Source of the DNA: CAUTNH01 sp963543845
GTDB taxonomy: Bacteria; Bacillota_I; Bacilli_A; Acholeplasmatales; Acholeplasmataceae
DNA: 64,000 bases
Assembly (NCBI GenBank): GCA_963543845.1
Contig: CAUUCL010000002.1
Location: 1 to 64,000 of the forward strand
Direction of reading: 5' to 3'
In this document: positions 54,491 through 63,701 of the stretch, one piece after another
Layout: each line of letters opens with the position of its first letter
Position numbering within the stretch: the first letter of the stretch is position 1
The notes under the pieces: generated by a model
Told to the model about the DNA's origin: nothing
Database searches by the model: none
Seen by the model: the letters and a program-made list of their open reading frames with translations, nothing else
Program-made: the position numbers and the translations under genes

Positions 54491-54867
54491 AAAAAGCAAA
54501 AGAGGCAATGAAAAATTCATACAGCCCATATTCTAAATTTAAAGTAGGAGCTGCACTTTTAACAAAAGATGGCGAGTATATTTTAGGAACAAATGTTGAA
54601 AATGGTTCATATGGTCTTACATCATGTGCTGAAAGAAATGCCTTATTTAGTGCATACTCAAAAGGATATAAAAAAAGTGACATTTCAAAAATTTTTATAA
54701 TCGGAGATACGAAAGAGCCAATTAGTCCTTGTGGGGCTTGCAGGCAGGTTATATCTGAGTTAATGGAAAAAGATTGTGATGTTGTTCTTAGCAATTTAAA
54801 AGATGATGTGAAGATATTTAAAGTTAAGGATTTAATTCCTTATTTATTTGATTTAGATAATGCTTAA
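54475..54867 (+). CDS. cdd: Cytidine deaminase
   Basis: A 130-residue tetrameric-type cytidine deaminase. SPYSKFKVGAALL, then the catalytic/zinc motif CAERNALF and the second zinc motif PCGACRQVI are intact. It converts cytidine and deoxycytidine to uridine and deoxyuridine, feeding the pyrimidine phosphorylase encoded at 26654-27949. AAAGGAG lies before the ATG, which is inside the end of ybeY. It overlaps era by 8 nt. Confidence 0.95.
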   Translation: MQEGIKKAKEAMKNSYSPYSKFKVGAALLTKDGEYILGTNVENGSYGLTSCAERNALFSAYSKGYKKSDISKIFIIGDTKEPISPCGACRQVISELMEKDCDVVLSNLKDDVKIFKVKDLIPYLFDLDNA

Positions 54868-55735
54868 ATCTGGAATATGTCTTATTTTAGGTAATACTAA
54901 TGTTGGAAAATCTACACTAATAAATAAACTAGTAGGTTTTAAAGCAACTATAACATCCGATAAACCAGATACCACAAGAGCTAAACTGATGGCCATTTAC
55001 AATGATGATATAACTCAAATTGCCTATATAGATAGCCCTGGAATAAACAGGCGAGATGATTTTTTAGCTGAAAGATTAAATAAAATAAGCTATCAATCAA
55101 TTCCAGGAAATGATATTATTTATTATGTTGTAGATAATGTTTATTCTAAGTATAATGATTTAATAATTAAAGAGTTAAAAAAAGAAACAACTCCTATTTT
55201 TCTTGTTATAAATAAAATAGATTCTTATAGAATAAGTAAACTTGATGAGATAATTTTATCTTTTAAGGATAAATTAGACTTTAAAGAATTTATTCCTGTA
55301 TCTGCAAAAGATGGAAAAAATTTAGATATCTTGATAGATAAAACAAGAAATTATCTTACCTTTAATGATTTACTATTTCCCAAAGATTTTAAAATAACAA
55401 TATCTGAAAAAGAGCAAATTGAAGAAATTATAAGAGAAAAGATATTTTATTTTACAGACTCTGAAATACCATACTCTGCTAAGGTTTTAATAGAGCACGA
55501 AGAAAAAAATAAAGATATGAAAACTTTATATGTTTCAATAATTTTAGAAAAAGACTCACAAAAGAAAATAATACTTGGAAATAATGCTGAAATTTTAAAA
55601 AAGATAAAAGAGTATGCAAAAAAGGATATTAGGAAAAATCTTAATAAAAGTTATAATCTTGATTTATTTATAAAAGTTAAAAAAAATTGGAGAAGAAAAA
55701 AACAAGAAATAGATAATATCAATCTAGGTGAGTGA
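54860..55735 (+). CDS. era: GTPase Era
   Basis: A 291-residue Ras-like GTPase needed for 30S ribosome assembly. G1 is GNTNVGKST, G2 is TTRAKL, G3 is DSPG, and G4 is NKID. The C-terminal KH domain has KIILGNNAEILKKIKEYAKKDI, which usually reads IIGKxGxxIK. The usual glycine pattern is altered to GNNAE, and G2 reads DTTRAKL where most have TTR-x-x-I. The gene ends with TGA overlapping the recO start (TGATG), confirming the standard code. Confidence 0.94.
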   Translation: MLKSGICLILGNTNVGKSTLINKLVGFKATITSDKPDTTRAKLMAIYNDDITQIAYIDSPGINRRDDFLAERLNKISYQSIPGNDIIYYVVDNVYSKYNDLIIKELKKETTPIFLVINKIDSYRISKLDEIILSFKDKLDFKEFIPVSAKDGKNLDILIDKTRNYLTFNDLLFPKDFKITISEKEQIEEIIREKIFYFTDSEIPYSAKVLIEHEEKNKDMKTLYVSIILEKDSQKKIILGNNAEILKKIKEYAKKDIRKNLNKSYNLDLFIKVKKNWRRKKQEIDNINLGE

Positions 55736-56328
55736 TGAGGGCATTTATTTATAAAATAATAAATTATAAAAATAAAGATAGGCTTATCTATCTTATAAGC
55801 GAGATAGGATTTATTAGCGCAATTTTAAAAAATGCTCAGCTAATCTCATCTGATAATTTTTATATTCAAGAGTATATGTTATGTGAATTAGAAATAACAA
55901 ACATTAAAGATAAAATAAATAATATAAACAAAATAAATGTAATAAATGATTATAAAAATTTAAAAGAGAAGTTTGATGATTTAAAAAGGGTAATGATAAT
56001 ATTTAAAATAACATCCGACTTAATCAAAGAATCACGCGATGCATCTATGGCATTTAAAGTTTTAGAAAAGCTTTTAAATAACTATAATGGCGAGATATCT
56101 TTTTATATGTATTTAGTAAAATTTACATATTTTATGGGAATAAGATTAGATAATTATCTTTTAAAAAATAATATAAATGATAAAAATTTATTAAATGATT
56201 TATTATATTTATATAAATTAAAGTTTGAAGATGAAATAAAAAATGATAAATTAGATTTTAAGAAAATAAATGAATTTATAAAAAATTACTATAGCATGTT
56301 TTTAAGTTATAAAATAATAGGTATATGA
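55735..56328 (+). CDS. recO: DNA repair protein RecO (short form)
   Basis: A 197-residue RecO-like protein with an N-terminal OB-fold region (residues 1-75; RLIYLISEIGFISAILKNAQLISSDNF) and a helical C-terminal region (LIKESRDASMAFKVLEKLLNNY). It is about 50 residues shorter than Bacillus RecO and has no cysteine zinc-finger motif. RecO loads RecA on SSB-coated DNA with RecR. The assignment rests on the N-terminal pattern and on the era-recO-glyS position. A GTG at 55732 is an alternative start; ATG at 55735 overlaps the era stop. It ends with TGA. Confidence 0.82.
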   Translation: MRAFIYKIINYKNKDRLIYLISEIGFISAILKNAQLISSDNFYIQEYMLCELEITNIKDKINNINKINVINDYKNLKEKFDDLKRVMIIFKITSDLIKESRDASMAFKVLEKLLNNYNGEISFYMYLVKFTYFMGIRLDNYLLKNNINDKNLLNDLLYLYKLKFEDEIKNDKLDFKKINEFIKNYYSMFLSYKIIGI

Positions 56329-56336
56329 GGGATAAT

Positions 56337-57716
56337 ATGAAAGATTATAAAAAAAGAATGGAAGAATTAAATCAATTTTGCAAGCAAACAGGATATATTT
56401 TTCAAGGAAGTGAAATATACGGAGGACTTTCAAATACATTTGATTATGGCCCACTTGGAAGTTTACTTAAGCAAAATATCAAAAAGGCTTGGATTCAAAA
56501 ATTTATTAAAGAGCTAAGAGGTAATTTTTTACTAGATGGTCCGATTTTACTAAATCCAAGAGTTTGGCATGCATCAGGCCATGTTGGAGGATTTTCAGAT
56601 CCACTAATTGAGTGTAAAGAATGCAATAATAGATTTAGATTTGATAAGTTATTAGAAGATGAAAAAAACATTAAAACATCAGGTTGGAGTATTGAAAAAA
56701 TGAACGAATACTCAAAAAAAGAAGATTTAAAATGTCCTAACTGTGGTAAGAAAAACTGGCTACCTATTAGATTTTTTAATATGATGTTTGAAACAAATCA
56801 AGGTGTTGTAAGTGATAGTTTATCTAAAATTTATCTTAGACCTGAAAATGCTCAAAATGTATTTATTCAATTTAAAAATATCCAAAGAAGCCAAAGAGCC
56901 AAAATTCCTTTTGGAATTGGTCATATTGGAAAGGCTTTTAGAAATGAGATAACTCCTGGAAATTTTATATTTAGAACAAGAGAGTTTGAACAAATGGAAC
57001 TTGAATACTTTGTTAAACCTGGAAGTGAGCTTGAGGCTTTTAAATTTTTTAAAGAATATTGTAATAACTTTTTAAAACTTCTTGGAATTAAGGGCGAGAA
57101 TTTAAAATTTGATGACCATAAAAAAGAAGATCTTTCACATTATTCAAATGCAACAACTGATATTCAATATAACTTCCCTTGGGGATTTGATGAGCTTTGG
57201 GGAATTGCTTCAAGAACTGATTTTGACCTTTCAGCTCATATGAAAGAATCAAAGGAAGATTTAACTTATCTTGACCCATTTGATAATAAAAAATATATTC
57301 CATATGTTGTTGAGCCGTCAGTTGGTGTTGAAAGATTAGTTCTTGCTTTTTTAAATGAGGCACTGCAATTAGAGACTTTAGAAAATGGTGATACAAGAGA
57401 AATTTTAAAAATATCTCCATATCTTGCACCTTATAAAATTTGCGTGCTGCCATTAAATAAAAAAGAGCATACAGATAAATCTATTGAAGTTTTTAATCTT
57501 TTAGCAAAGCATTATGAGATAACTTATGATGAAACTCAAAACATCGGAAAAAGATACCGCAGACAAGATCAAATTGGAACTCCATACTGCATTACAGTTG
57601 ATAATGAGACATTAACTAATAATACTGTTACAGTTAGAGAGCGAGATTCAATGAAGCAAGATGTTGTTAAAATTGATGATTTAAGAAATTACTTTATGGA
57701 TAAGTTTATCATCTAG
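56337..57716 (+). CDS. glyS: Glycyl-tRNA synthetase (single-chain class II)
   Basis: A 459-residue alpha2-type GlyRS. Motif 1 is the SGHVGGFSDPLIEC region, and motif 2 is FRNEITPGNFIFRTREFEQMELEYF, preceded by LRPENAQNVFIQFKNI. Motif 3 is EPSVGVERLVLAFL. CKECNN and CPNCGK form a putative Cys4 zinc site in the insertion. The C-terminal anticodon-binding domain has RYRRQDQIGTPYCITVD. An ATG at 56325 overlaps the recO stop; ATG at 56337 follows GAGGG and is preferred. The dnaG GTG overlaps its stop by one base. Confidence 0.95.
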   Translation: MKDYKKRMEELNQFCKQTGYIFQGSEIYGGLSNTFDYGPLGSLLKQNIKKAWIQKFIKELRGNFLLDGPILLNPRVWHASGHVGGFSDPLIECKECNNRFRFDKLLEDEKNIKTSGWSIEKMNEYSKKEDLKCPNCGKKNWLPIRFFNMMFETNQGVVSDSLSKIYLRPENAQNVFIQFKNIQRSQRAKIPFGIGHIGKAFRNEITPGNFIFRTREFEQMELEYFVKPGSELEAFKFFKEYCNNFLKLLGIKGENLKFDDHKKEDLSHYSNATTDIQYNFPWGFDELWGIASRTDFDLSAHMKESKEDLTYLDPFDNKKYIPYVVEPSVGVERLVLAFLNEALQLETLENGDTREILKISPYLAPYKICVLPLNKKEHTDKSIEVFNLLAKHYEITYDETQNIGKRYRRQDQIGTPYCITVDNETLTNNTVTVRERDSMKQDVVKIDDLRNYFMDKFII

Positions 57717-59449
57717 TGGCAAGTAGTAATGATTTTGAAAATGTAAATAATCTTACTAGTATTTATGAACTAGTTTCAAAATATGTAAAGTTAGACAAAG
57801 TCGGCAAAAACTATCGCGGGCTTTGTCCTTTTCATGCTGAAAAAGAACCATCTTTTTATGTTAATCCTGAAATAAATGTTGCTAAATGTATGGGATGTGG
57901 CAAGGGCGGAAAACCTATTAAATTTTTATCTTTAATTGAAAAAATCCCATTATCGCATGCCCTTAAAAAGCTTGCTGATTCTGCAGGATATAAACTAGAG
58001 CTTAAAAGCTGGGAGAAAAATGATACTAATTTAGAGCTTGTAAAAATTATGGAAAAAAGTCTTTCCTTTTACAGACAAGTTTTAAAAAGAGCAAAAATTG
58101 GTGATATTGCGCTTGATTATTTAAATAAAAGAGGTCTTAGTGATGATATTATTGAGCATTTTAACCTTGGATACTCGCCAGGTGATGCGACGCTTTTACC
58201 TAAATTTTTGGAAAAAGATAATATAAATTTAGACAAAGCGAGCACAACTAAAGTTATTAAAAAGGGTGAAAATGGCTATTTTGATTTTTTACATGGAAGA
58301 GTTATTTTTCCTATTTATGATAAATTTAAAAATTTAATTGCCTTTTCTGGTAGAAGCTTAAAATCTGATGATAATATCAAGTATCTAAATTTAGAAAATT
58401 CTAAATTATTTGAAAAGGGTAAAACTTTATTTAACATAAACAACTTAGAATTGGGAAAACCTATTTACATAGTTGAGGGATTTTTTGATGTTATTTCAAT
58501 GTATAAGGCTGGAATAAATAATGCCATCTCCCAGATGGGAACATCCCTTAGTGATTATAATTGTAAAAGTTTAAAAGAATACTCAAAAGAAATTATTATG
58601 CTCTATGATGGAGATAATGCGGGATTTAATGCCATTTTAAATAACTATGAAATTCTTTTAAAAAATAAATTTATTGTTTATGTAGTTCTTCTTAATGATT
58701 TAGATAATTTGCAAAATAAAATTGACCCTGATCTTTTTATAAATAAATTTGGTAAAGATAAGTTTACAGAGTATATAAAAAATAATAAAAAAGATATCTT
58801 TTCATTTTTATTTGATTATTATAAAAATAATTATAATCTTAATGATAATAATATGCTAAATGAATTCTTAAAAAAAATTCGCCATGTATTTAGCTATGCC
58901 AACCCTGAAATACGCCAAAAGTATGAAAACCTTTTAAAAGAATTAGTTGGATTTAGTGTAAGTCTTAAAAATACATATAACCCAAATAATATAGAAAATG
59001 ATAAAATAAATAGTAAGTCTATTGAAAGGCAAAAAACTAAACAATTAGACCTTCTTGATAAACACTTTATGTATCATATTCTCCATCAAGAACTTTCATA
59101 TATTGCCCTTGAAATATATTCTGAAAATGATATTTCAAGATATATTAAAGATGAAAGAGTAAATTATATATATGGACTGTTTAATGAAAATAAAGATATT
59201 TTATATGATGGAAAGACTTATGATGAGAATTTAAAAGAGTCAAAGTTTTTAAACTATGACACTCTTCAAAATCTTTTACTTGATGAAAACAGTCAAGATG
59301 GAGATATCATAAAATTATATACAGATATTAGAAATAAACTAGATACCGAGCTAATCGGAACGATTGCTACTTTAAATATTAAACAAAATGTTATTAAATA
59401 TAAGCAAAGAAGTTGCCGAGATGAAATAGCAAAAAATAAAAAAATATAA
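57716..59449 (+). CDS. dnaG: DNA primase DnaG, probably truncated by an in-frame TAA
   Basis: A 577-residue primase with an N-terminal zinc-binding domain (CPFHAEKEPSF and CMGCGKGG), the catalytic core, and TOPRIM (YIVEGFFDVISMYKAG, MLYDGDNAGF with the acidic DGD). The start is GTG. After the TAA at 59447-59449 the same frame runs on for 41 codons (EDAIINGDMNLALKCDENIK and so on) to a TGA at 59573-59575 that overlaps the rpoD ATG in ATGA form. That suggests an original 619-residue protein and a recent nonsense codon in the helicase-binding C-terminus. Confidence 0.92.
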   Translation: MASSNDFENVNNLTSIYELVSKYVKLDKVGKNYRGLCPFHAEKEPSFYVNPEINVAKCMGCGKGGKPIKFLSLIEKIPLSHALKKLADSAGYKLELKSWEKNDTNLELVKIMEKSLSFYRQVLKRAKIGDIALDYLNKRGLSDDIIEHFNLGYSPGDATLLPKFLEKDNINLDKASTTKVIKKGENGYFDFLHGRVIFPIYDKFKNLIAFSGRSLKSDDNIKYLNLENSKLFEKGKTLFNINNLELGKPIYIVEGFFDVISMYKAGINNAISQMGTSLSDYNCKSLKEYSKEIIMLYDGDNAGFNAILNNYEILLKNKFIVYVVLLNDLDNLQNKIDPDLFINKFGKDKFTEYIKNNKKDIFSFLFDYYKNNYNLNDNNMLNEFLKKIRHVFSYANPEIRQKYENLLKELVGFSVSLKNTYNPNNIENDKINSKSIERQKTKQLDLLDKHFMYHILHQELSYIALEIYSENDISRYIKDERVNYIYGLFNENKDILYDGKTYDENLKESKFLNYDTLQNLLLDENSQDGDIIKLYTDIRNKLDTELIGTIATLNIKQNVIKYKQRSCRDEIAKNKKI

Positions 59450-59575
59450 GAAGATGCCATTATAAATGGTGATATGAATTTAGCTTTAAAATGTGATGAG
59501 AATATTAAAAAATTAAGGAAAGAACAAGAAAGGCTAGCAGAAGAGGAAAGGCTAGTTAGTAAAGGAGTAAAATGA
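59450..59575 (+). pseudogene. dnaG: Detached 3' end of dnaG
   Basis: 41 sense codons in frame with dnaG after its TAA stop, ending TGA inside ATGA with the rpoD start. The encoded segment is helical and charged, like the end of a DnaG C-terminal domain. No separate ribosome-binding site or start is evident apart from the ATG at about 59474 preceded by GGTGAT. Confidence 0.6.
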
Positions 59576-60819
59576 TTAAAAAAATTGTTAAAAAAGTAAT
59601 GCAAGATTTAAAGGATAAAAAAGAAATCGACGAGAATGAATTTAGAGAAAAATACGCTAGCGATTTATCAGATGATGATTATAATATTCTTTTAGAAAAT
59701 CTTGAAAAAGACTACGGGTTTACTATTTTGCAAAATGACAGCAAAGATGCTGATGTTGAACCTGAGAGTATGGAAGATATAAATATTTCTGATTTATACT
59801 TAGAAAATCTTGATACAGCCTTACTTCATGATAGTGAGTTTCAAAGCTTTGACGAGACAACAGATCCTGTAAGAATGTATTTAAAAGAAATCGGAAAAAT
59901 TCCGCTTTTAAAACTTGATGAAGAAAGAAAGCTTGGAATTCAAATTTCTGATTTTAAAATTGCAAGACAATTAGAAGAAGAAAATAGAGAAAAAGGAATT
60001 ATTTTAGATCCTAAGGAAGAGCGAAAACTTCAAAGAAGAATTGAAAAAGGTGAAAAAGCTGCTAAAAAATTAACTGAGGCAAATTATCGTCTTGTTGTAT
60101 CAATTGCTAAAAAATATGAAAAAAACACTATTAGCATGGCTTTCCTTGATTTAATTCAAGAAGGTAATATGGGTCTTATGAGAGCTGTTGAAAAATTCGA
60201 TCATACCAAAGGATTTAAATTTTCAACCTATGCAACATGGTGGATAAAACAAGGTATTACAAGATCGATTGCTGAAAAATCAAGAACAATCAGAATTCCT
60301 GTCCATATGAATGAGACAATCAATAAAATGAATAAGGCTAGGAGAATTTTAATTCAAGAGCTTGGAAGAGAGCCAAGTGAACAAGAAATTGTTGACAGAG
60401 TTAACCTTGTTGATCCAAAACAAAAACTTACAGTTGAGAAAATGCGTATGATTAAAAATATCTCTCCCAACCCATTAAGCCTTGAAACTCCCGTAGGTGA
60501 AGAGGAAGAGTCTTCTTTTGGAAATTTAATAAGCGATAAAAATACTGCTAATCCTCACCAAAATATGGTTGATGAGACAGTTCTAGCAGTTTTATCAGAT
60601 GCCCTAAGAGAAAACTTAACTGATAGAGAAGAAAAAGTTTTAAGAATGCGAACAGGTCTTTATGATGGACATGAATATACCCTTGAAGAAGTAGGACTTG
60701 AATTTAGCGTAACTCGTGAGAGAATTCGCCAAATTGAAAATAAGGCTAAAATGAAGCTTAGAAAGCCAGAGTTGAAAAAATTATTTCTTTCTGTTTTAAA
60801 AAAGAAAAAAGATTTTTAA
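59572..60819 (+). CDS. rpoD: Primary sigma factor RpoD (sigma-A)
   Basis: This 415-residue housekeeping sigma-70 has a short acidic region 1.1, region 1.2 (TDPVRMYLKEIGKIPLL), region 2 (KKYEKNTISMAFLDLIQEGNMGLMRAVEKFD and YATWWIKQGITRSI), region 3 (RTIRIPVHMNETINKM) and region 4 with the helix-turn-helix EYTLEEVGLEFSVTRERIRQIENKAKMKLR. It recognises TTGACA/TATAAT promoters like those seen here. AAAGGAG precedes the ATG, and it is coupled to the extended dnaG frame. Confidence 0.97.
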   Translation: MIKKIVKKVMQDLKDKKEIDENEFREKYASDLSDDDYNILLENLEKDYGFTILQNDSKDADVEPESMEDINISDLYLENLDTALLHDSEFQSFDETTDPVRMYLKEIGKIPLLKLDEERKLGIQISDFKIARQLEEENREKGIILDPKEERKLQRRIEKGEKAAKKLTEANYRLVVSIAKKYEKNTISMAFLDLIQEGNMGLMRAVEKFDHTKGFKFSTYATWWIKQGITRSIAEKSRTIRIPVHMNETINKMNKARRILIQELGREPSEQEIVDRVNLVDPKQKLTVEKMRMIKNISPNPLSLETPVGEEEESSFGNLISDKNTANPHQNMVDETVLAVLSDALRENLTDREEKVLRMRTGLYDGHEYTLEEVGLEFSVTRERIRQIENKAKMKLRKPELKKLFLSVLKKKKDF

Positions 60820-60828
60820 GGTGATATT

Positions 60829-62784
60829 ATGCAAGCAAAAGATTCAATAAATACATTAAGAGTTCTATCATGCGATATGATAAACAAAGCAAATAGCGGA
60901 CACCCTGGAATATGTCTTGGGGCAGCTCCTATTTTGTATGCTATTTTTAATAAAAATTTAAAGGGCTACTCAAAAGACCCAAACTGGTTTGCAAGAGATA
61001 GATTTATCCTATCAGCAGGTCATGGTAGTGCTCTTCTTTATTCTTTATATCATCTTTTAGGATATAAAATATCCCTTGATGATTTAAAGAATTTTAGACA
61101 AATAAACTCTCTTACTCCAGGTCATCCTGAGTATGGCCATACTGATGGAGTTGAAGCAACAACAGGTCCATTAGGACAAGGAATTGCGATGAGTGTTGGT
61201 CTTGCTATAAGTTATAAAAATTTAAAGGCTACTTTTAACCAACCAGGATTTAAGTTATTTGATAATTATATCTATTGTCTTTGTGGTGATGGTGATTTAC
61301 AAGAAGGTATTTCTTATGAGGCAATATCACTAGCAGGTCATTTTAATTTGAATAATTTAATCGTTTTATATGATTCAAATAATATTCAGCTTGATGGAAA
61401 AACAGAACTTGCATTTTCTGATGATATTAAAAAAAGATTTGAATCAGCTAATTGGAACTACCAAATAGTATCAGATGGAAACGATCACACCGAGATAAGA
61501 AGACAAATTAAACTTGCTAAAATTTCATCTAAACCAACAATTATTGAAATTAAAACTAAAATTGGATTTTCATCAAGCAATGAAAATACTAACAAAGTTC
61601 ACGGATCACCTCTAGGTGATGATGTAAATGTTGTAAGAGAAAACCTTAAATACACTTTAAAGCCCTTTGAAATAAGTGATGATGTTTATCAAGATTTTAA
61701 AAATATTTATGATGAGCACAACAAAAAAGATTATGAAAAAAGTATGAATATGCTTTTAGAATATGAAAAAAAATATCCTGAATTATATTTAAAATTTAAA
61801 AACTTCAAAGAGAAAAAATATCGTTTTGATATGCTTGAATACTTTAACCTTTTTAAAGAAAATCCTAATGTTGCAACAAGAGTATCAGGCGGAGAAATTT
61901 TAAAAAAGCTAACTTATGAAAATGAATTTTTCATCGGTGGCTCGGCTGATTTATCAGCATCAACTAAAGTATCTGCTAACTCTAATATATTCTCAAAAGA
62001 TGATTACAAAGGAAGAAATTTATTTTTCGGAGTAAGAGAACATGCAATGGCAGCTATTGCAAATGGAATTAGCCTAAGTGGATTTTTACGCCCTTTTATC
62101 GGAGGATTTTTCGTATTTTCAGATTATATGAAACCTGCAATTAGAATGTCTGCTTTAATGAATTTAGATGTTATTTATATGTTTACTCATGATAGTATTT
62201 TTGTAGGAGAAGATGGCCCAACCCATCAACCTATTGAGCAATTAACAGCTCTTAGAGCAATTCCAAATTTAAAAGTTTACAGACCTGCATCAAGCAATGA
62301 AACTGTTGCTTGCTTTAGTGATATTTTAAAAAATAAAGGTCCTTCTGTAATTCTTTTAACAAGACAAAATTTAAAAGAAATTGAAAAAACAAACACTTTA
62401 TTAAACACAGATTTTAAAGGTTCATATATTGCAAAAGATGAGGATAAAAATAAAAAACTAGATCTTTGTCTTATAGCAACAGGCTCTGAGGTTAATCTTT
62501 GTATTGATGCTGCAAATAGTTTAGATAATTTAAATATAAGAGTTGTATCTATCCCATCTTTAGAAAAATTTGAAGAACAAAAAATTGAGTATAAAAAGAG
62601 CATAATACCTGAAAATACCCCTTTAATTGCTTGCGAGGCAAGTGATGCTGCTCATCTTTTAAAATATACTAATAAATTATTCAACATTAAAAGATTTGGC
62701 CTATCAGGACCAAGCACGGATGTTTGCAAAAAATTAGGCTTTGATTTAAATAGTTTAATAAATTTTATTAAAAATAATATTTAG
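60829..62784 (+). CDS. tkt: Transketolase
   Basis: A 651-residue thiamine-diphosphate enzyme exchanging two-carbon units among sugar phosphates in the non-oxidative pentose phosphate pathway. ISAGHGSALLYSLYHLLGY, GHPEYGHTDGVEATTGPLGQG and the thiamine motif CGDGDLQEGISYEA are present, with the pyrimidine-domain FFGVREHAMAAIANG and DSIFVGEDGPTHQPIEQL. AAGGTGAT stands three bases before the ATG. It follows rpoD by 9 nt. Confidence 0.96.
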   Translation: MQAKDSINTLRVLSCDMINKANSGHPGICLGAAPILYAIFNKNLKGYSKDPNWFARDRFILSAGHGSALLYSLYHLLGYKISLDDLKNFRQINSLTPGHPEYGHTDGVEATTGPLGQGIAMSVGLAISYKNLKATFNQPGFKLFDNYIYCLCGDGDLQEGISYEAISLAGHFNLNNLIVLYDSNNIQLDGKTELAFSDDIKKRFESANWNYQIVSDGNDHTEIRRQIKLAKISSKPTIIEIKTKIGFSSSNENTNKVHGSPLGDDVNVVRENLKYTLKPFEISDDVYQDFKNIYDEHNKKDYEKSMNMLLEYEKKYPELYLKFKNFKEKKYRFDMLEYFNLFKENPNVATRVSGGEILKKLTYENEFFIGGSADLSASTKVSANSNIFSKDDYKGRNLFFGVREHAMAAIANGISLSGFLRPFIGGFFVFSDYMKPAIRMSALMNLDVIYMFTHDSIFVGEDGPTHQPIEQLTALRAIPNLKVYRPASSNETVACFSDILKNKGPSVILLTRQNLKEIEKTNTLLNTDFKGSYIAKDEDKNKKLDLCLIATGSEVNLCIDAANSLDNLNIRVVSIPSLEKFEEQKIEYKKSIIPENTPLIACEASDAAHLLKYTNKLFNIKRFGLSGPSTDVCKKLGFDLNSLINFIKNNI

Positions 62785-62793
62785 TGTTATAAT
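62765..62793 (+). promoter_or_regulatory. Probable gmk promoter inside the tkt 3' end
   Basis: An extended -10, TGTTATAAT (core 62788-62793), with a weak TTATTA at 62765-62770, separates gmk-rpoZ from tkt. AAAGGAG follows before the TTG start. Confidence 0.45.
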
Positions 62794-62816
62794 TCTATAA
62801 TAAAAGGAGTAATAAA

Positions 62817-63440
62817 TTGAAGTTAAATGATCGTGGTCTTTTAGTAGTAATTTCCGGTCCTTCGGGAGTTGGAAAAAGCTCTGTTAGAAAGGCATTATTT
62901 GAAATTGATAAAAATAATCTTACCTACTCTATTTCTATGACAACAAGAAAACCAAGACCAGATGAGAAAAATGGAGTAGACTACTTTTTCGTTTCAAAAG
63001 AAGAGTTTAAAAAAAGAATTGAAGAAAACAAATTCTTAGAATATGCCGAGTTTTGTGAAAACTTCTATGGTACTCCTGAGGATGAAGTTGAAAAAATGCT
63101 TGCTCAAGGAAAAGAGGTAATTCTTGAAATTGATGTTGTAGGAGCACTTCAAGTAATGGAAAAAGTGCGTGATGCCGTTTTTATATTTATCGTTCCACCA
63201 ACACCAGATGCAATTGCTGAAAGACTTAAAAAAAGAGCAACTGATAGCTGTGATAAAATTGCATTAAGACTATCAAAAGCTAAAAAAGAATATGAGCTTG
63301 CTTATAAATATGATTATATTGTTGTAAATGATGAAATAAACAATGCCGCTGATAGAATTATGGCAATAATTAGAGCTGAACATGCTAAAACCCAAAGATC
63401 AATCCATAACTTCTATGAAAAACTAGGTTATAAAAAATAA
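62817..63440 (+). CDS. gmk: Guanylate kinase
   Basis: A 207-residue GMP kinase. Walker A SGPSGVGKSS at residues 12-21, then TTRKPRPDEKNGVDYFFV (GMP binding), EYAEFCENFYGTP and EIDVVGALQV are intact. The start is TTG, eight bases after AAAGGAG. It precedes rpoZ by 11 nt, the usual Firmicute gmk-rpoZ pairing. Confidence 0.97.
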   Translation: MKLNDRGLLVVISGPSGVGKSSVRKALFEIDKNNLTYSISMTTRKPRPDEKNGVDYFFVSKEEFKKRIEENKFLEYAEFCENFYGTPEDEVEKMLAQGKEVILEIDVVGALQVMEKVRDAVFIFIVPPTPDAIAERLKKRATDSCDKIALRLSKAKKEYELAYKYDYIVVNDEINNAADRIMAIIRAEHAKTQRSIHNFYEKLGYKK

Positions 63441-63451
63441 AGGAGAATAAT

Positions 63452-63673
63452 ATGAAAAAAAGTGAAATCGACGGAATGAGATATCCATCAATTGATGATT
63501 TATTAAAAGTTATTGATTCTAAGTATAAACTTGCCTACACTGCAAGTAAAACTGCAAAACTAATTGAAAAATATAAGAAAATCGAACTTACAAATGTTAA
63601 ATGCCAAAAATCTGTTGGTCAAGCCCTAGAAGAGTTAATAAATGGACATGTGAAAGTAGAGTTTAAAAAATAA
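63452..63673 (+). CDS. rpoZ: RNA polymerase omega subunit
   Basis: A 73-residue omega subunit with the opening MRYPSIDDLLKVIDSKYKLAYTASKTAK, corresponding to the usual PS-x-D-x-L-L-x-K-x-x-S-K-Y-x-L-V-x-x-A-(A/S)-K-R-A-R. The family's KPV region is replaced by CQKSVGQALEELINGHVKV. AAAGGAG precedes the ATG. It is followed by a terminator. Confidence 0.92.
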   Translation: MKKSEIDGMRYPSIDDLLKVIDSKYKLAYTASKTAKLIEKYKKIELTNVKCQKSVGQALEELINGHVKVEFKK

Positions 63674-63697
63674 AAGGTTTTTAAAAACCTTTTTTAA
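63672..63697 (+). terminator. Terminator after rpoZ
   Basis: AAAAGGTTTTT and AAAAACCTTTT form a near-perfect palindrome followed by T6. It ends 5 nt before the uvrC start, so uvrC may be read by incomplete termination. Confidence 0.6.
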
Positions 63698-63701
63698 TAG
63701 T

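Noticed and set aside
57088..57453. 121-codon minus-strand frame opposite glyS
   Set aside because: It mirrors GlyRS codons; no ribosome-binding site or family pattern.
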